Assembly: GCA_030278955.1 (NCBI GenBank)
Contig: JAOANR010000008.1
Coordinates: 38,882,148-38,946,147 of the forward strand
Direction: 5' to 3'
Origin: Hygrophila difformis
Lineage: Eukaryota > Streptophyta > Magnoliopsida > Lamiales > Acanthaceae
Length of the DNA stretch: 64,000 nucleotides
Shown: piece after piece, positions 34,945 to 46,342 of the stretch
How positions within the stretch are numbered: the stretch's first letter is position 1
Layout of the letters: each line of letters opens with the position of its first letter
Notes under the pieces: model-generated
Seen by the model: only the letters and a program-made list of their open reading frames with translations
Databases searched by the model: none
What the model was told of the DNA's origin: nothing
Made by a program: the position numbers and the translations under genes

Positions 34945-36428
34945 AAGATTCTAGCGATTTTGTGGGCGAGCCTGACGATATCATCCAGATGATGGAGAAC
35001 GGAATCCCTAGGTTTCAACTGTCACCCGCTTTCAAAGAAGCTCTGCTCCGCCCTTGGAAGCACGCTGTAGTCCTAAAGGTTATTGGAAGGAACGTCTCCT
35101 ACCGCGTGTTAAAGGCTCGTCTGGATTTCCTCTGGCCTGCGTCGGCCCTGCTCCCACTTATCGATGTGGATAATGGATACTACATCGTTCGATTTCAGAA
35201 AGAAGATGATGCCTTATTTGCTCTAACGGGCGGGCCTTGGATGGTGGCTGGTAACTACCTTCACACTCAACCCTGGGATGAAAAATTCAATCACGACAAT
35301 AATGAAGTCAATAGTATGGTTGTTTGGGTTAGAATCCCTAAAATTCCCATGTTTCTCTATAATCGCCAATATCTGTATAGGGTTGGATCTTCTATTGGAC
35401 AGGTTTTAAGCATTGATTTCAACACGGACAAATCGGCGACGGGGAAGGTTACGCTCGGCTAGCTGTCCAAATCAATCTTGATACCCCGCTCACTCCGCAG
35501 GTTATGCTTGATGATTAGATTGTTCGGGTGGAATATGAAAGTATCAAGACTATTTGTTTTCACTGTGGAAGGTTTGGGCATAATCAGACTTCTTGCCCTG
35601 AGCTTGCTGTCAACAGTCCGGCTGCGGCCAATCACACAGATGTTCAGAGTCATGATAAAGGACATCAGGAAACTAAATCGGGTTTTGGACCCTGGATGTT
35701 TGTCCAAAATAGGAGACGTCCCAAGCTCGCAAAGATACCGCATAGTTACAAGATCTTCTAATCAGAACAGGTTTGACATGCTGGCTGAAGAACAGGAAGA
35801 TGTCAACATTCTTGAACCCCAGCTGTTGCTCCGGACCTTCCCCAGATGCTCAACCTAGGCCCCTCAACAGACCGGAGAAATCTCATTACAGCACACATAA
35901 TTCTAAGTCACCTCGCCCAATCCGTCCATCCCTCCCAGTACGTCTGGATCATCAGCAAAGGGAGAATTCTCATATCAACCCTCTCCCCGGACCTAACGCA
36001 ACTGACAGTCCCAACGTGGAAGCATCAGACTTCGGGTGCTTGGATCCGCACCATCCCTCTACCCTTGCCAGTAGCAACCACACTGTCGTCACAGTGATTG
36101 ATCCCTCTACCCATATCCACAAACGCATCAAAGGTGTTTGTGGGCCAGCTGGAGGACGACCGCCGGATGATCAATTTTTGGCTGATGTAGTTGGTTCAGC
36201 TGAAGGAAGACCTCCGGATGATCTTATTTGTCTGATGTAGATAATTCAGATTGGGCTTAGTCCCATTCCTTAGCCTCTTCCAGAGACGGGCGACCAGCCT
36301 TCCTCCCTGATTTCAGGATTTGACTTGCTCATTTTCTTCATTTTCTATTGATTTTTTTATGAATTTAACATGCTTGTTGGAATGTACAGGGCGCTGGGTC
36401 GGCTTCATTCCGAAGGGAATTTCGAGAC
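34945..36428 (+). mobile_element. Truncated LINE-B copy abutting the assembly gap
   Basis: Matches LINE-B 23637-25125. The first 480 or so bases show no difference by eye. From about 35438 on, single-base insertions and deletions accumulate toward the gap, mostly in short homopolymers. The ORF1 frame is open only to about 35462. A 5'-truncated LINE inserted into Copia-2 is possible. A mis-joined or poorly polished contig end is equally possible. Confidence 0.8.
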
Positions 36429-36928
36429 NNNNNNNNNNNNNNNNNNNNNNNNNNNNNNNNNNNNNNNNNNNNNNNNNNNNNNNNNNNNNNNNNNNNNNNN
36501 NNNNNNNNNNNNNNNNNNNNNNNNNNNNNNNNNNNNNNNNNNNNNNNNNNNNNNNNNNNNNNNNNNNNNNNNNNNNNNNNNNNNNNNNNNNNNNNNNNNN
36601 NNNNNNNNNNNNNNNNNNNNNNNNNNNNNNNNNNNNNNNNNNNNNNNNNNNNNNNNNNNNNNNNNNNNNNNNNNNNNNNNNNNNNNNNNNNNNNNNNNNN
36701 NNNNNNNNNNNNNNNNNNNNNNNNNNNNNNNNNNNNNNNNNNNNNNNNNNNNNNNNNNNNNNNNNNNNNNNNNNNNNNNNNNNNNNNNNNNNNNNNNNNN
36801 NNNNNNNNNNNNNNNNNNNNNNNNNNNNNNNNNNNNNNNNNNNNNNNNNNNNNNNNNNNNNNNNNNNNNNNNNNNNNNNNNNNNNNNNNNNNNNNNNNNN
36901 NNNNNNNNNNNNNNNNNNNNNNNNNNNN
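36429..36928. other. Assembly gap (500 N)
   Basis: Exactly 500 undetermined bases, a common placeholder size. Nothing can be said about the content. Elements on the two sides (LINE-B copy, Gypsy-2) are both cut here. Confidence 0.99.
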
Positions 36929-37193
36929 TCTAATTTCCATGGGTTTTAAAAATGAAAATTTATTCCATGGAATTTATGACTTTAAAAATTTAAAATAATA
37001 GTTTAAAATTCTTGAACCACTATATTGGGTCAAAAATAATTAACATTTGGCTCAAAAATAATTTGTGCTAGGAATTCCTAGAAATAATAACTTGGGCTTC
37101 CTATAATTACAATAATAATTTAAAAATAGTAGTTTTAAAGATAATAATCTTATAGTTTAAAAATAATAATACTAATTTAAAAATAAGTCGGGC

Positions 37194-37205
37194 TCTGATA
37201 CCACT
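37194..37205 (-). promoter_or_regulatory. Gypsy-2 primer-binding site (initiator Met tRNA)
   Basis: On the minus strand TGGTATCAGAGC lies just beyond the LTR 3' border (plus-strand GCTCTGATACCA). This sets the element orientation and shows that 37207-39716 is the 5' LTR. Confidence 0.92.
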
Positions 37206-37587
37206 CTGTAACACCCCGGTTTTTGATAACCCAGGTCGGGATGTCACCGCCACACCTCCCTAGCAAGACACGGTTTCTCCGAGCTTGCTAAAGAGATGCA
37301 AGGCTATGGATTTTTCAGAATTTAAAACATTCAAACAACCCATTGTGATATAATTTAAAAATAAAGTCATTATAGTTGCAGCGGAAAATAATATTTACAT
37401 ATGTAATGCAGCGGAATTTAAAAATTGGGCCAACACTGCCAAAATACGGGTTAAACAGGCCCGTTCATGCAAGTTCTAGTCTAATGCAAAAATTCAAAAT
37501 ATAATATTCTCCCCAAAATTCCCCATGTATGCATATGATGATGCATAATCTTCATACTCTGTAGGAAAAAGAAAGGAATGGTTTTGG

Positions 37588-37604
37588 TCAGCACAACGTG
37601 CTGA
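37588..37604 (-). other. Conserved LTR stem-loop (Gypsy-2 copy)
   Basis: TCAGCAC and GTGCTGA pair around a 3-nt loop, within the conserved context TTAACTTACTCAG...CTGAC on the sense strand, 381 nt from the LTR 3' end. Homologous hairpins occur in the solo LTR and Gypsy-1 with compensated stem changes. Confidence 0.65.
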
Positions 37605-37860
37605 GTAAGTTAACACAAATATGATTATGGGGTTTCAAAGCCATTAATTAGATTTAAAGAAAACATGTGCATAAGACCCCATAATTTAATTTATTTACTT
37701 AATAATAATGATGGCATAATTTAAAAGACATGAATCCCATAAGATCATAAATATAGCTTGCAAAGTAATATAATTGCAGGACATAATTAAAAAGCATAAT
37801 CTAAATAAAAGGAACAATTTTTGAGTCTTCTAGTTTCATGTCTCATGTCTCATGTTTATA

Positions 37861-38028
37861 TCTCGATTGGCATTCGGCAAGCTTTATTTATCGATTGCCT
37901 TTCGGCAAGCATTATATATCAATTGCCTTTCGGCAAGCACTATATCTCAATTGCCTTTCGGCAAGCACTATATCTCAATTGCCTTTCGGACAAGCATTAT
38001 ATTTCAATTGCCTTTCGGCAATCATTAT
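37861..38028 (-). repeat. 28-bp tandem array of GAAA-tetraloop hairpins in Gypsy-2 LTR
   Basis: About six units at 28-bp spacing (hairpins at 37895, 37923, 37951, 37979, 38008, plus a degenerate one at 37867). On the element's sense strand each reads TTGCCGAAAGGCAA, a 5-bp stem closed by GAAA, a GNRA tetraloop. Position is about 660-815 nt before the LTR 3' end. Confidence 0.85.
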
Positions 38029-39192
38029 TCATGTGTATTTTATTTTCTCACATTCGCGCGGGTCACCATCGTCCGTAAAGGCACGAAGTGAATAGTTAGG
38101 GGGCACCCTGCAGAGCACTCACCCCTAATTTTAATTGATCAAGTTGGTAAGGGGATTTTGTTTAAAAAGAGATTTCGACTCGTTTCAACCTTAAAGGCTA
38201 ATTTCACCGTTTCAACAAGATTTCAAGATTTGAATTCAGTAAACCACAGTTTACTCCAAAATTTATTAAAAATCGGTTTTAAGTCCAAAAATTCTGAAAT
38301 TTGATCAGTGACTCGAAAACACAGAGATGAACAAGTTTCATGTTTTACGTTTTTCGATCCGAGATACGGAAGTAAGAGAAAAACGTCAATGTTTAACAGG
38401 ACAATAATCTGCCCGAATTTTATTCACAGCAGTTTCAAAATTTCGAGATCTACCATAGCGAATGAACTCTAAATCTGATGAAATTTTACAGGGAACTCTA
38501 TAAGATAATTATCTACAACTTTCATGTTCGGCTAAAGATCTGAATCGGCCTAGAACCATAGTCAAAAACGCCTACAAGCTCGGACCTATATTCTGCCAAG
38601 ATTTCAAGATTCAATTTTTAAACAGTTTGGTTCGGGGTTGATTTCATATAACAAAACATCATGAAAAATTTTGAAAATTTTACAGGAGATAGATCTAAGC
38701 CTCAGGAACATTTTTTGTGTTTTAAGTTTTCTCGCTTGAAGACTTTAAGGGTTCGGAAAAATCGTGCAAAAATGCTTCGCCGGTAAAGATTTCGTGTTGA
38801 CAGATTTTCAAATTCTTGGTTAAACCTTTAGATTAAAGTGTTTTAATTACTCCCAAAACCATATAAGTATTAACTTACAGATCTATGGACGTTCCGGCTC
38901 GTTGATTCAGAGGCGTGGCTTCCAGGCCACCGTTTATCTCCTCGGTTCGTCGGGTTCTTCGTTCTCGATCCGGATCGGGGTATAGAAAAGAAAAGAGGTT
39001 TAATTAGGATTCGTTTTCGAATCAAGAATGGAAAAGAATAGATCGGATCTTACCACGACGATGAAGCCTTCCAAATTGTCGTCCCAGACAGTTCCTTGCT
39101 CGGTTTTGTGCCTCCGACGACTCCGGGATTAGGGTTTTGTGTATAGAGAGAATTGTAGGGTTTTGAAAAGTGTTTAGGGTTACTCGAGAGGG

Positions 39193-39202
39193 TTATTTAT
39201 AG
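39193..39202 (-). promoter_or_regulatory. Likely Gypsy-2 LTR TATA box
   Basis: CTATAAATAA on the minus strand, about 515 nt into the LTR and just downstream of a GC-rich block. The solo LTR has the same motif at the matching place. Transcription would start near 39165, making the remaining 1.9 kb of LTR part of the RNA leader. Confidence 0.55.
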
Positions 39203-39716
39203 AGGACAAGACCTAGGGGACGTCCAAGGTCTGTTCCAATGAGTCTTGAGCCGAAAGGAATGTACCCGAAGTCGAAAAATCCGGATTCGGGCGAGAAAAT
39301 CTCGCCGTGGCCGTTTCTGCCAACTGGCGCGCCCTTAGGGGATACCCCGCGCGACCACCACGCCATTCACGCCTGGACTCCGGTCCGGGCGGGTCGTGCG
39401 ATCCGTCGCGCTTTTCCTCCTTTCTTTCGGACTTCTATCCCTCTATGCTCTCGGATTCCGATTTCCGGGGTATCTTCGGGCTCCTATTTCCTATCGTCAT
39501 TTTATTCGGGTCTAAATTTATGTTTGGACTAGAATTCTCGAGTCCATTGGTGTCGGGTACACGGTAATGATTTATTTAACTTTATTTAATTCCTTTTGTT
39601 TAATTAAATTTCTTTAATTCCTTTTTAAGTTAAATTTCATTTCTCATTTCCTCTACATTTATTTATTTATTGTACTTATTTATTTATTTTATGTTGCAAA
39701 ATTCTCGGGTATTACA

Positions 39717-41159
39717 ATTTCTGGCCCAAATACTGCTCTGGAACATGTTTGACGCCAACCACCCTTTTGACGTCAACCAAGTTGAGGTCATGGGTAGGTT
39801 TGGCGTTATACATGTCTCTAGCCTTAAAACTTTGCATGCAGAAGGTGCTATGATGCCAACCACCCTTGACGTCAACTAGGTTCAGGTCATAGGGTGTGTT
39901 TGACGTCATAAGTGCTTTTCGGCCAAAAACTTGTTCCATTTTATGTTCCCCGTCATGGCCCCACATTTCATGACGCAATTCCCATGATCCATGACATGGA
40001 ACCCCAAACTTTTGCATGTTATATTTATGCTCCTCATGACGCGGAACCCATGACGTGATCCTAGGATCATGTCATAATTTAGTGTTCCACATCATGACCC
40101 CTTCCAATTTCAAAGAAAATTTTCTAAGTCATGCATGACGCCAAACCCTTGTGTGACGCCAACCTTTGGCGTCTCCTTAAAGGCTTTGCATCATGAGTGA
40201 CCCTTTCCAACCCGTTTGATGCCAACCCCATGACGTAATCCTATGATCACGTCATGACGTTGGTTGGCGTCAAACATCACCCATTTTCATCCAAAAACCC
40301 TTATTTTGTCATTATATCTTTAACCCATCATTATGTTGCATCACTCACATCCTAGCCCCATGGGTTAAGATGTAATACTCTAGATTGCAACATAAGGCAT
40401 TATGCTGCCAAATTTCCATTCTCCATTGTTTCCTTTAATTAATTGAACCTTTGCATTAATAATTAAAGATCAAGATTAGCAATAATTAATGTCAATAATT
40501 ATTGGGTGTAAGGAATTTTGTTCAATTCATCATTAAAAGATTATTATACAGAATTCATTTAATCTAAACAGATAATCTGGACTATAATTTATTAATTATG
40601 GAACGAGAGATTATTTAGGTTAATGAATATTTATGGATCCAAATCCATGGCCCTTGCATGAGAAACCAATGTCTCTCATGCAAGATGATTTTTATTATTC
40701 TTCCCTTTTATTTTGCTTATTTTGGTCTTTATGTTGTCATTGTGTGAAATGAGCAGTGAGAAATATACAGAAAAATGTTAGCGAACTGAAACTTTTGACA
40801 ATTTCCTACACGAGTATTTTCTAAAGTATCAAGTTGAATTTATTAAATAAAAAGAGTTATGATTCATGAGAAAGGGGTTTAAGGATATATTCCATTTTTT
40901 ACTACTCATGTGGGAAACTTTGATTTCAAACGGCGCTGTGGAACTCCCTGGCATGAAACTTTTGACAATTTCCTGCCATGAAGATCCTTGCCATGAAACT
41001 TTTGACAAGTTCCCACTATATGTGTATTTTCTGAACAATAATAATCCTGGTTTTCAATTTTATTTAATGAAACCACTTTATGAAGATGGAGTTGGGATTA
41101 GTGATATATTTATAGGTTGTCACGTTTTTATTACTCGTGTTAAGAAACTGTGCCCCTGA
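39717..41159. other. Non-coding DNA with GACGTCA/GACGCCAA word clusters and a short repeat
   Basis: Between 39750 and 40276 the words GACGTCAAC, GACGCCAAC and their inversions TTGGCGTC and CATGACGT recur more than ten times. GAAACTTTTGACAATTTCC or a one-base variant occurs at 40788, 40955 and 40995. No reading frame looks real. It may belong to the same old element as the region to the right. Confidence 0.5.
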
Positions 41160-43012
41160 AAGCGCACGGTGTCAAAAATTGCAGTAATTTATAGTAAGAT
41201 CGGATCGTTCACTGGAGGATGTGCGATAGAAGCAGGGCCCACGTCGTTTACTAAGATTTTCCACTCGGTTACTCGATTCAAGTTTTGCAATGGTTTCTAA
41301 CAACTACTTGACAATAAATTAAACTAGATTATGAAAGCAGTAAAAAATTATTCTACGAAGCATGGTAAAATTAGTCTAAAAAGCAATTAAATCTATTCTA
41401 CGAAAGCAATAAGAATTATGCTAAGAAAGCGAATAAAGTTATTCTATGAAAGTAGATTTAAAATGGGACAGAAGGGACAGGAAGGAAATAATAAAGATTG
41501 GACAAGAATTCAGATAAATCACAGTTAGACTTCCATTTTAATACACAGATTTTTGCTTGGGATAATCCTTCAGTTAGCTAACTCTCATGCTTTCTAGACT
41601 ATGTTCCCTTTAACAGACATGTACTTACAGTCAGAATTTACATGCTCTTAAGACTTCAACCTCTAAGATACCACAGATTAATAACTGCCCCTGCCGAGGT
41701 ATGTTATTTCTCCATGGTGGATGAGCAACACCTAACATATCATTAGTTGACATGCTAAGTACTCCTATCATCCCCCTTGTCACACCCAAAGTCTAAATTA
41801 ATTCCCGAACTAATCCATAACTCTTAAACCTTACAACCGGCGGCCAACCTCTAATTCTTCCGAGTGACCTCTATGAAAGCAATTTTAAAGGAAGCGGTAA
41901 AGAAAGCAGTAAAGAAAGCATTTTAAAAACCTATCATTCGGAAGTCTTAAAAGTCATCTCATTCCGTTAGTATAAAAGAGCCCCTAGTCTTGGTAACCAG
42001 ATGCAGATTTAGAACTTCCCAAATATCAGTAAGCCATAGGGCTTATAACATCCGGTTAGTTATGAGATACAAACATGAGTGGAACAGACCTATGAAGATC
42101 TATTCCGAATGTACTCACTCAAGACTCAATTTTAGGCTTTGGCGGGAGAAGATAGTGGTTGAAAGAATACTCAACCCTACTTTAGAAATTAACCAAGGCC
42201 TATATGTTGTTCCTCTAATATTGTTTATCACATCTTATCCGAATCCAAGTGGACACTGATCTGATGCAATACTTAATAGAAGATTTCCAACATACAGTAA
42301 TTTTGAGAAACAAATAGATGTTTGAAAATCATTCCCTAAACAGGTACTAAACTCTCAATTAAAACACAGATCCTTTCAGTCTAGGTGAGACCTAATCGCT
42401 GACTCTGCTTCTAAGTTCTCAAAATCAACCCCCCAGTAGAATATGAGTTAATCATAACTGTCGACTTTATCCCTTACTCAGATCCGGATTTTATAAAGTA
42501 ATTTTTGTGGAAATTTATTATGCAGCATCTGATTTAAATCAAGACTTCTATGTCCAAGGAGAAGGATCTCCAAAATATTATAGACCACAATATCTACATA
42601 ATAATATCATGCATACATGTATATGAGAAGCAAAATAAATTACCCCAAAATATATGGTGGGGTTAGACAGAATTTGATACACAAAGATGGATTAGCCTGA
42701 GGTAAGAAGAAATTTGGCTAAAAAGAGTGCCAGAAATAATTGGGGTTATCCGGACTACAAACATCTGCTATCCGGTTCCCAAGTATTCCAGATGGAATGA
42801 TTTTTAGACAGTAAGAAGCTCTTAATGACAGTGATCGCTACCATTAAGAGTCCCACTATTCAAGAGAGAGGAAAAACCTACACGTTTTCTTACTACAGTA
42901 ATGCTATAACAATGTTGATCGACACTATCTAACAGTGCTGTAGCTCGAAATTCAGGTTTGAAATTAAGATAAAGAAAAGAAAACTGTATCTAATTAGGAG
43001 TTGACTGAGTGA

Positions 43013-43148
43013 CTAATCGTTATCCCCGTGAAGGGACCTTTTCGCCGTAGCTTCCACCAACCACTAATCAGATCATGCAAAATAACGAGTAATAATTAAC
43101 AAACAGAAGACGAGCTAATCGTTATCCCGGTGAAGGGACCTTTTCGCC
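43013..43148. repeat. 34-bp direct repeat, two copies
   Basis: A block starting CTAATCGTTATCCC and ending GGGACCTTTTCGCC occurs at 43013-43046 and 43115-43148 with one mismatch. Confidence 0.85.
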
Positions 43149-43385
43149 AACATTGATCTGTGATGTTCCTTATTACCCATTCATACACACAATAAACCGA
43201 AAAAATTAAAAGAATATTTTTGTTACTGTGTGAGTGTTAGTCACACAATAATTTAAAATCTAATGGTTTGAGATGTGTAATGGATAAAATTAGGTGTAAT
43301 GGGCCTAAGCCCAATACACCCATGCAACTTACACAACTCAGGAAGATAAAATATTTTTGAAGTTTTAAAAATAGAAGTAAGAAAT

Positions 43386-45280
43386 CAATTCGGTCTACTA
43401 GGCAAGATGCAGATTAGACCGAATTGAGGATGCATGAGGTATGAAGTAATACATTACCCAGTTAATCCTTGTAAAGTCATGAAACATCATCTAATTCGAA
43501 TTGTCGAAGCAATTCGGTCTAAACCGAATTGGACAATTCGAATTGATGAAGTCCTTCCTTTACTCAAATTTGGCTAAGACATTTACCCCAAAATGAGGGT
43601 AATTCGAATTGCCTAGTCGATTCGGTCTAGACCGAATTGGCAGTTCGAATTGGTAAGAGACAGAAAATAAACTAAGGCATGAAGGGATGGAATGCATACA
43701 ATGTAATTCGGTCTCATGGGCAATTCGGTTTGCCTAGACCGAATTGCATATGTATTTTTAAATAAGGCATTCAACAAATATTTTTGCCATGCAATTCCAT
43801 TCTCATGGGCGATTCGGTTTAGACCGAATTGCCTCAAATCGAATTGCATGTCTTTTCCCACATCAGAGATATTTTTGTGCTCACAAGTACAGGTTTGGTT
43901 TACACTGTGTGGTCTATGATGGATGAGAATTACCTAATCCTTCATTTCACATGAATGTCACCTCACAGCCACACTAGTGAGCAATTTAAGAAAAATAGCA
44001 ATACTAGGGTACGTGTCTAGCAGGCATTTGGCATGAATTAAACCCTATTTCTACAAACAAGACATCAAAGATTTAAGAACCTAACACACTAAGAAAAATA
44101 AGAACTACATGTATAAAGGTAAGAACACTTACATTATCTAAGGCAACAACAAGCTAAAATAGAGAGACCAAAACAGCAACAGAAGATGATAAATATAAAT
44201 TCTAACAACCCTAAAATCATCTAAAATCAAAGAACACTCATTTGAAGCACTAAGGTATAAGAACAAGCCAAAAGCCCATTAAACATGCATTTATTGAGAA
44301 TGTAAGTCAACCAGGACATAATAAATGTAACATAGTTGAAACAAACAAACATTCTAATATTTATTGCTAAGGAAAGCATTAAATGAGTGCCAAACACATG
44401 AAATAAAAACCCATTTTTGGATTTCTTCTTGTATTCACAATTGAAAGCAAATAAATAACCCTAAAACCATCATTAATTTGAAGGTAGGGTTTATTTTAAC
44501 TACAAAGCATTTAAAGTGTATGGTAATGGCTACACTAAAGGTAGTAACAAGCTTCTATAAAAATAAACTTAGATCAAAAGCATTAAAACTACACTACAAG
44601 CTTGAAAAATAAACTAACTAAACTAAACTACCTACCTAACCCTTAAGGGGTGGAGAACACTTCCTGCACCTTCTTTTTGTCTCCCAGCAAATGTCAAACT
44701 GTGTAAGTGTTCGAATGTTTCTTGTGTTGAGGAAGGTCAGCTTTTATACTTCTTCTCGAAACCCTAGGCCCATCAGGGCCCATCAACAGTGCCATGCATT
44801 TCTCACGTGCTCACAGCTTCAATTGGATGCACTTTTGAATGTAATTCGGTCTCCTCGAGCAATTCGGTTTAGGCCGAATTGGTGCAATTCGAATTGCATG
44901 AGGTCTTCCTTCTTGATCTTGAGCATGAATGTGGTATTCATTCATCAATTCGGTCTATGTGTAGACCGAATTGGCCTTTTCGAATTGATGATGGCTTCTG
45001 CTTGGCTTCCTTGCTTTGAGGTAATTCGGTCTATGCAATCAAGTCGACTTAGACCGAATTGCATAGATAGAATTCCTTCTTTTCTTTATGTTCAGGATCT
45101 TCTTCTTTCCATAGTGTAATTCGGTCTAGGAGTCAATTCGGTTTAGACCGAATTGCCACAGACCGAATTAGTTGCTTTGCTTCTCTTCTTCAACAATTGT
45201 CTATTTTTCTTCCTTTTCTCTTCAGCAATTCGGTCTAATGAGCAATTCGGTTTATGTCGAATTGCGTATAAACCGAATTG
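43386..45280. repeat. Dispersed array of AATTCGGTCTAGACCGAATT-type palindromes
   Basis: About ten units in two clusters (43386-43850 and 44839-45280). Most pair an AATTCGGTCT half with a full or near palindrome such as AATTCGGTTTAGACCGAATT, and often add CAATTCGAATTG. The intervals between units are unrelated in sequence. No protein is encoded. Confidence 0.85.
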
Positions 45281-45613
45281 ATCTTTAACACTTAACCAAA
45301 ATTTCAGTTTGTGGGATTTTCATTCTTTTTCCCATCTTTTTGATTTTTGTGGGCTATTTTATTCTTTTGCCCATCTTTTCATTCCTTTTTCTTGTCTTTT
45401 TTCTTTTTTCATGTTTTTGGATTTTTCTAACACAAATACAATTAAAATTGCATATTTTTGTGTCTTTCATTACCAGTTTATTTTTCTTACAAACTTGCAT
45501 TAATCTGTCGAATTCAACTGCTTTCTTATTGAAATAAGATGGGATTACGATCAAAATGTCCGTCTTAGACACGGAAATGGATTGGAAATAATGGACAATT
45601 TTGGCCATTATCA

Positions 45614-46311
45614 ACATCCTCACATTTAATACTGATCGTCTCCGAGCAGTTAGAGTCAGTGCTCCTAAGAGCATGGACTCTGCACATTCAATCCATTTGC
45701 GTGGCTTCAAAAATCTCATTCTTTTTATATTGGGATAAGACAATCAAAATTACAAGTGTTAAACTCTCTTGATTGCAGTGTTTAATGAAATGATACTTCT
45801 CACTTAAATAGGTATACAAATTATTCATTACTGTTAATTCTTCTTGAATATATGTATAGAAAATTCCATTGGCTTAATTTTTGAATTCAAGCATGACATG
45901 AATGTTAATCAATCAAAGCAGAGCCTCACATATAGTAGAATCAGAAAGTTCACTCACTCTCAACGTTGGCTTTTAGACAATACGCTCATAATCAAGTTCA
46001 AATAAATTCTCCCATAAGCTTGCAATTAGACCAACTCGCCACCCACTCATTTCTTCAAATCGAGATCCCGAGGTCTTATTCAAGGTTATAACGGGGCATA
46101 CGGTTGTAACATTAGGTAAGGAAGGATATTATTGGGCTAAAAGTGACACGATCCCATTCCACCTTAACTTGGCATGTTTTTATTTAAAGTCTATGATCAT
46201 CAATAATTCTTTCTTTCTTTTGTTTTTCTATTCTATTGCATGACATTAGACTTTGTCTAATTTGCTTTGTCAATTGCAATTTTTGTTGAATGAATCTCAA
46301 CATTTTTTTTT

Positions 46312-46342
<31 letters not shown>

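Larger units (their letters stand above)
36929..39716 (-). mobile_element. Gypsy-2: 5' end of a minus-strand Ty3/Gypsy element
   Basis: A complete LTR (37207-39716) is followed on the minus strand by a primer-binding site and about 280 bp of AT-rich internal leader. The sequence then enters the gap. No coding part is visible. The internal leader resembles that of Gypsy-1 right after its primer-binding site. The LTR is the same length (2510 bp) as the solo LTR and shares blocks along its length. Confidence 0.88.
37207..39716 (-). repeat. Gypsy-2 5' LTR
   Basis: Minus-strand LTR of 2510 bp; in plus-strand reading it starts TGTAACACCCCGG and ends GGGTATTACA. It contains a TATA box, a splice-donor-like site, a 28-bp hairpin array, a conserved stem-loop and an acceptor-like tract, all listed separately. 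Confidence 0.9.
41160..45613 (-). repeat. Possible long LTR of an old minus-strand element
   Basis: On the minus strand the segment would start TGATAATGGCC at 45613. It would end near 41180 in a CTATAAATTACTGCAATTTT block followed by TGACACCGTGCG. The latter resembles the TTTTTGGCGCCGTTG junction at the LTR/primer site of Athila/Ogre-type Gypsy elements. No partner LTR or target duplication is visible in the window, so this is tentative. It contains palindrome clusters (43386-45280) and a 34-bp direct repeat at 43013 and 43115. Confidence 0.3.

Noticed and set aside
36320..36949. Long open frames across the N run
   Set aside because: They consist almost entirely of undetermined residues and have no meaning.
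37821..38095. Three overlapping repeat proteins of 79-85 residues
   Set aside because: They are translations of the 28-bp hairpin array in all three frames; the repeat is non-coding and in the LTR, antisense to the element.
41990..42259. 89-residue plus-strand frame
   Set aside because: No motif, no neighbouring exon signals, and it lies in the tentative old LTR region.
45309..45537. Phe/Leu-rich frames resembling membrane segments
   Set aside because: They come from T-rich low-complexity DNA in a palindrome-rich non-coding region, with no conservation signal.
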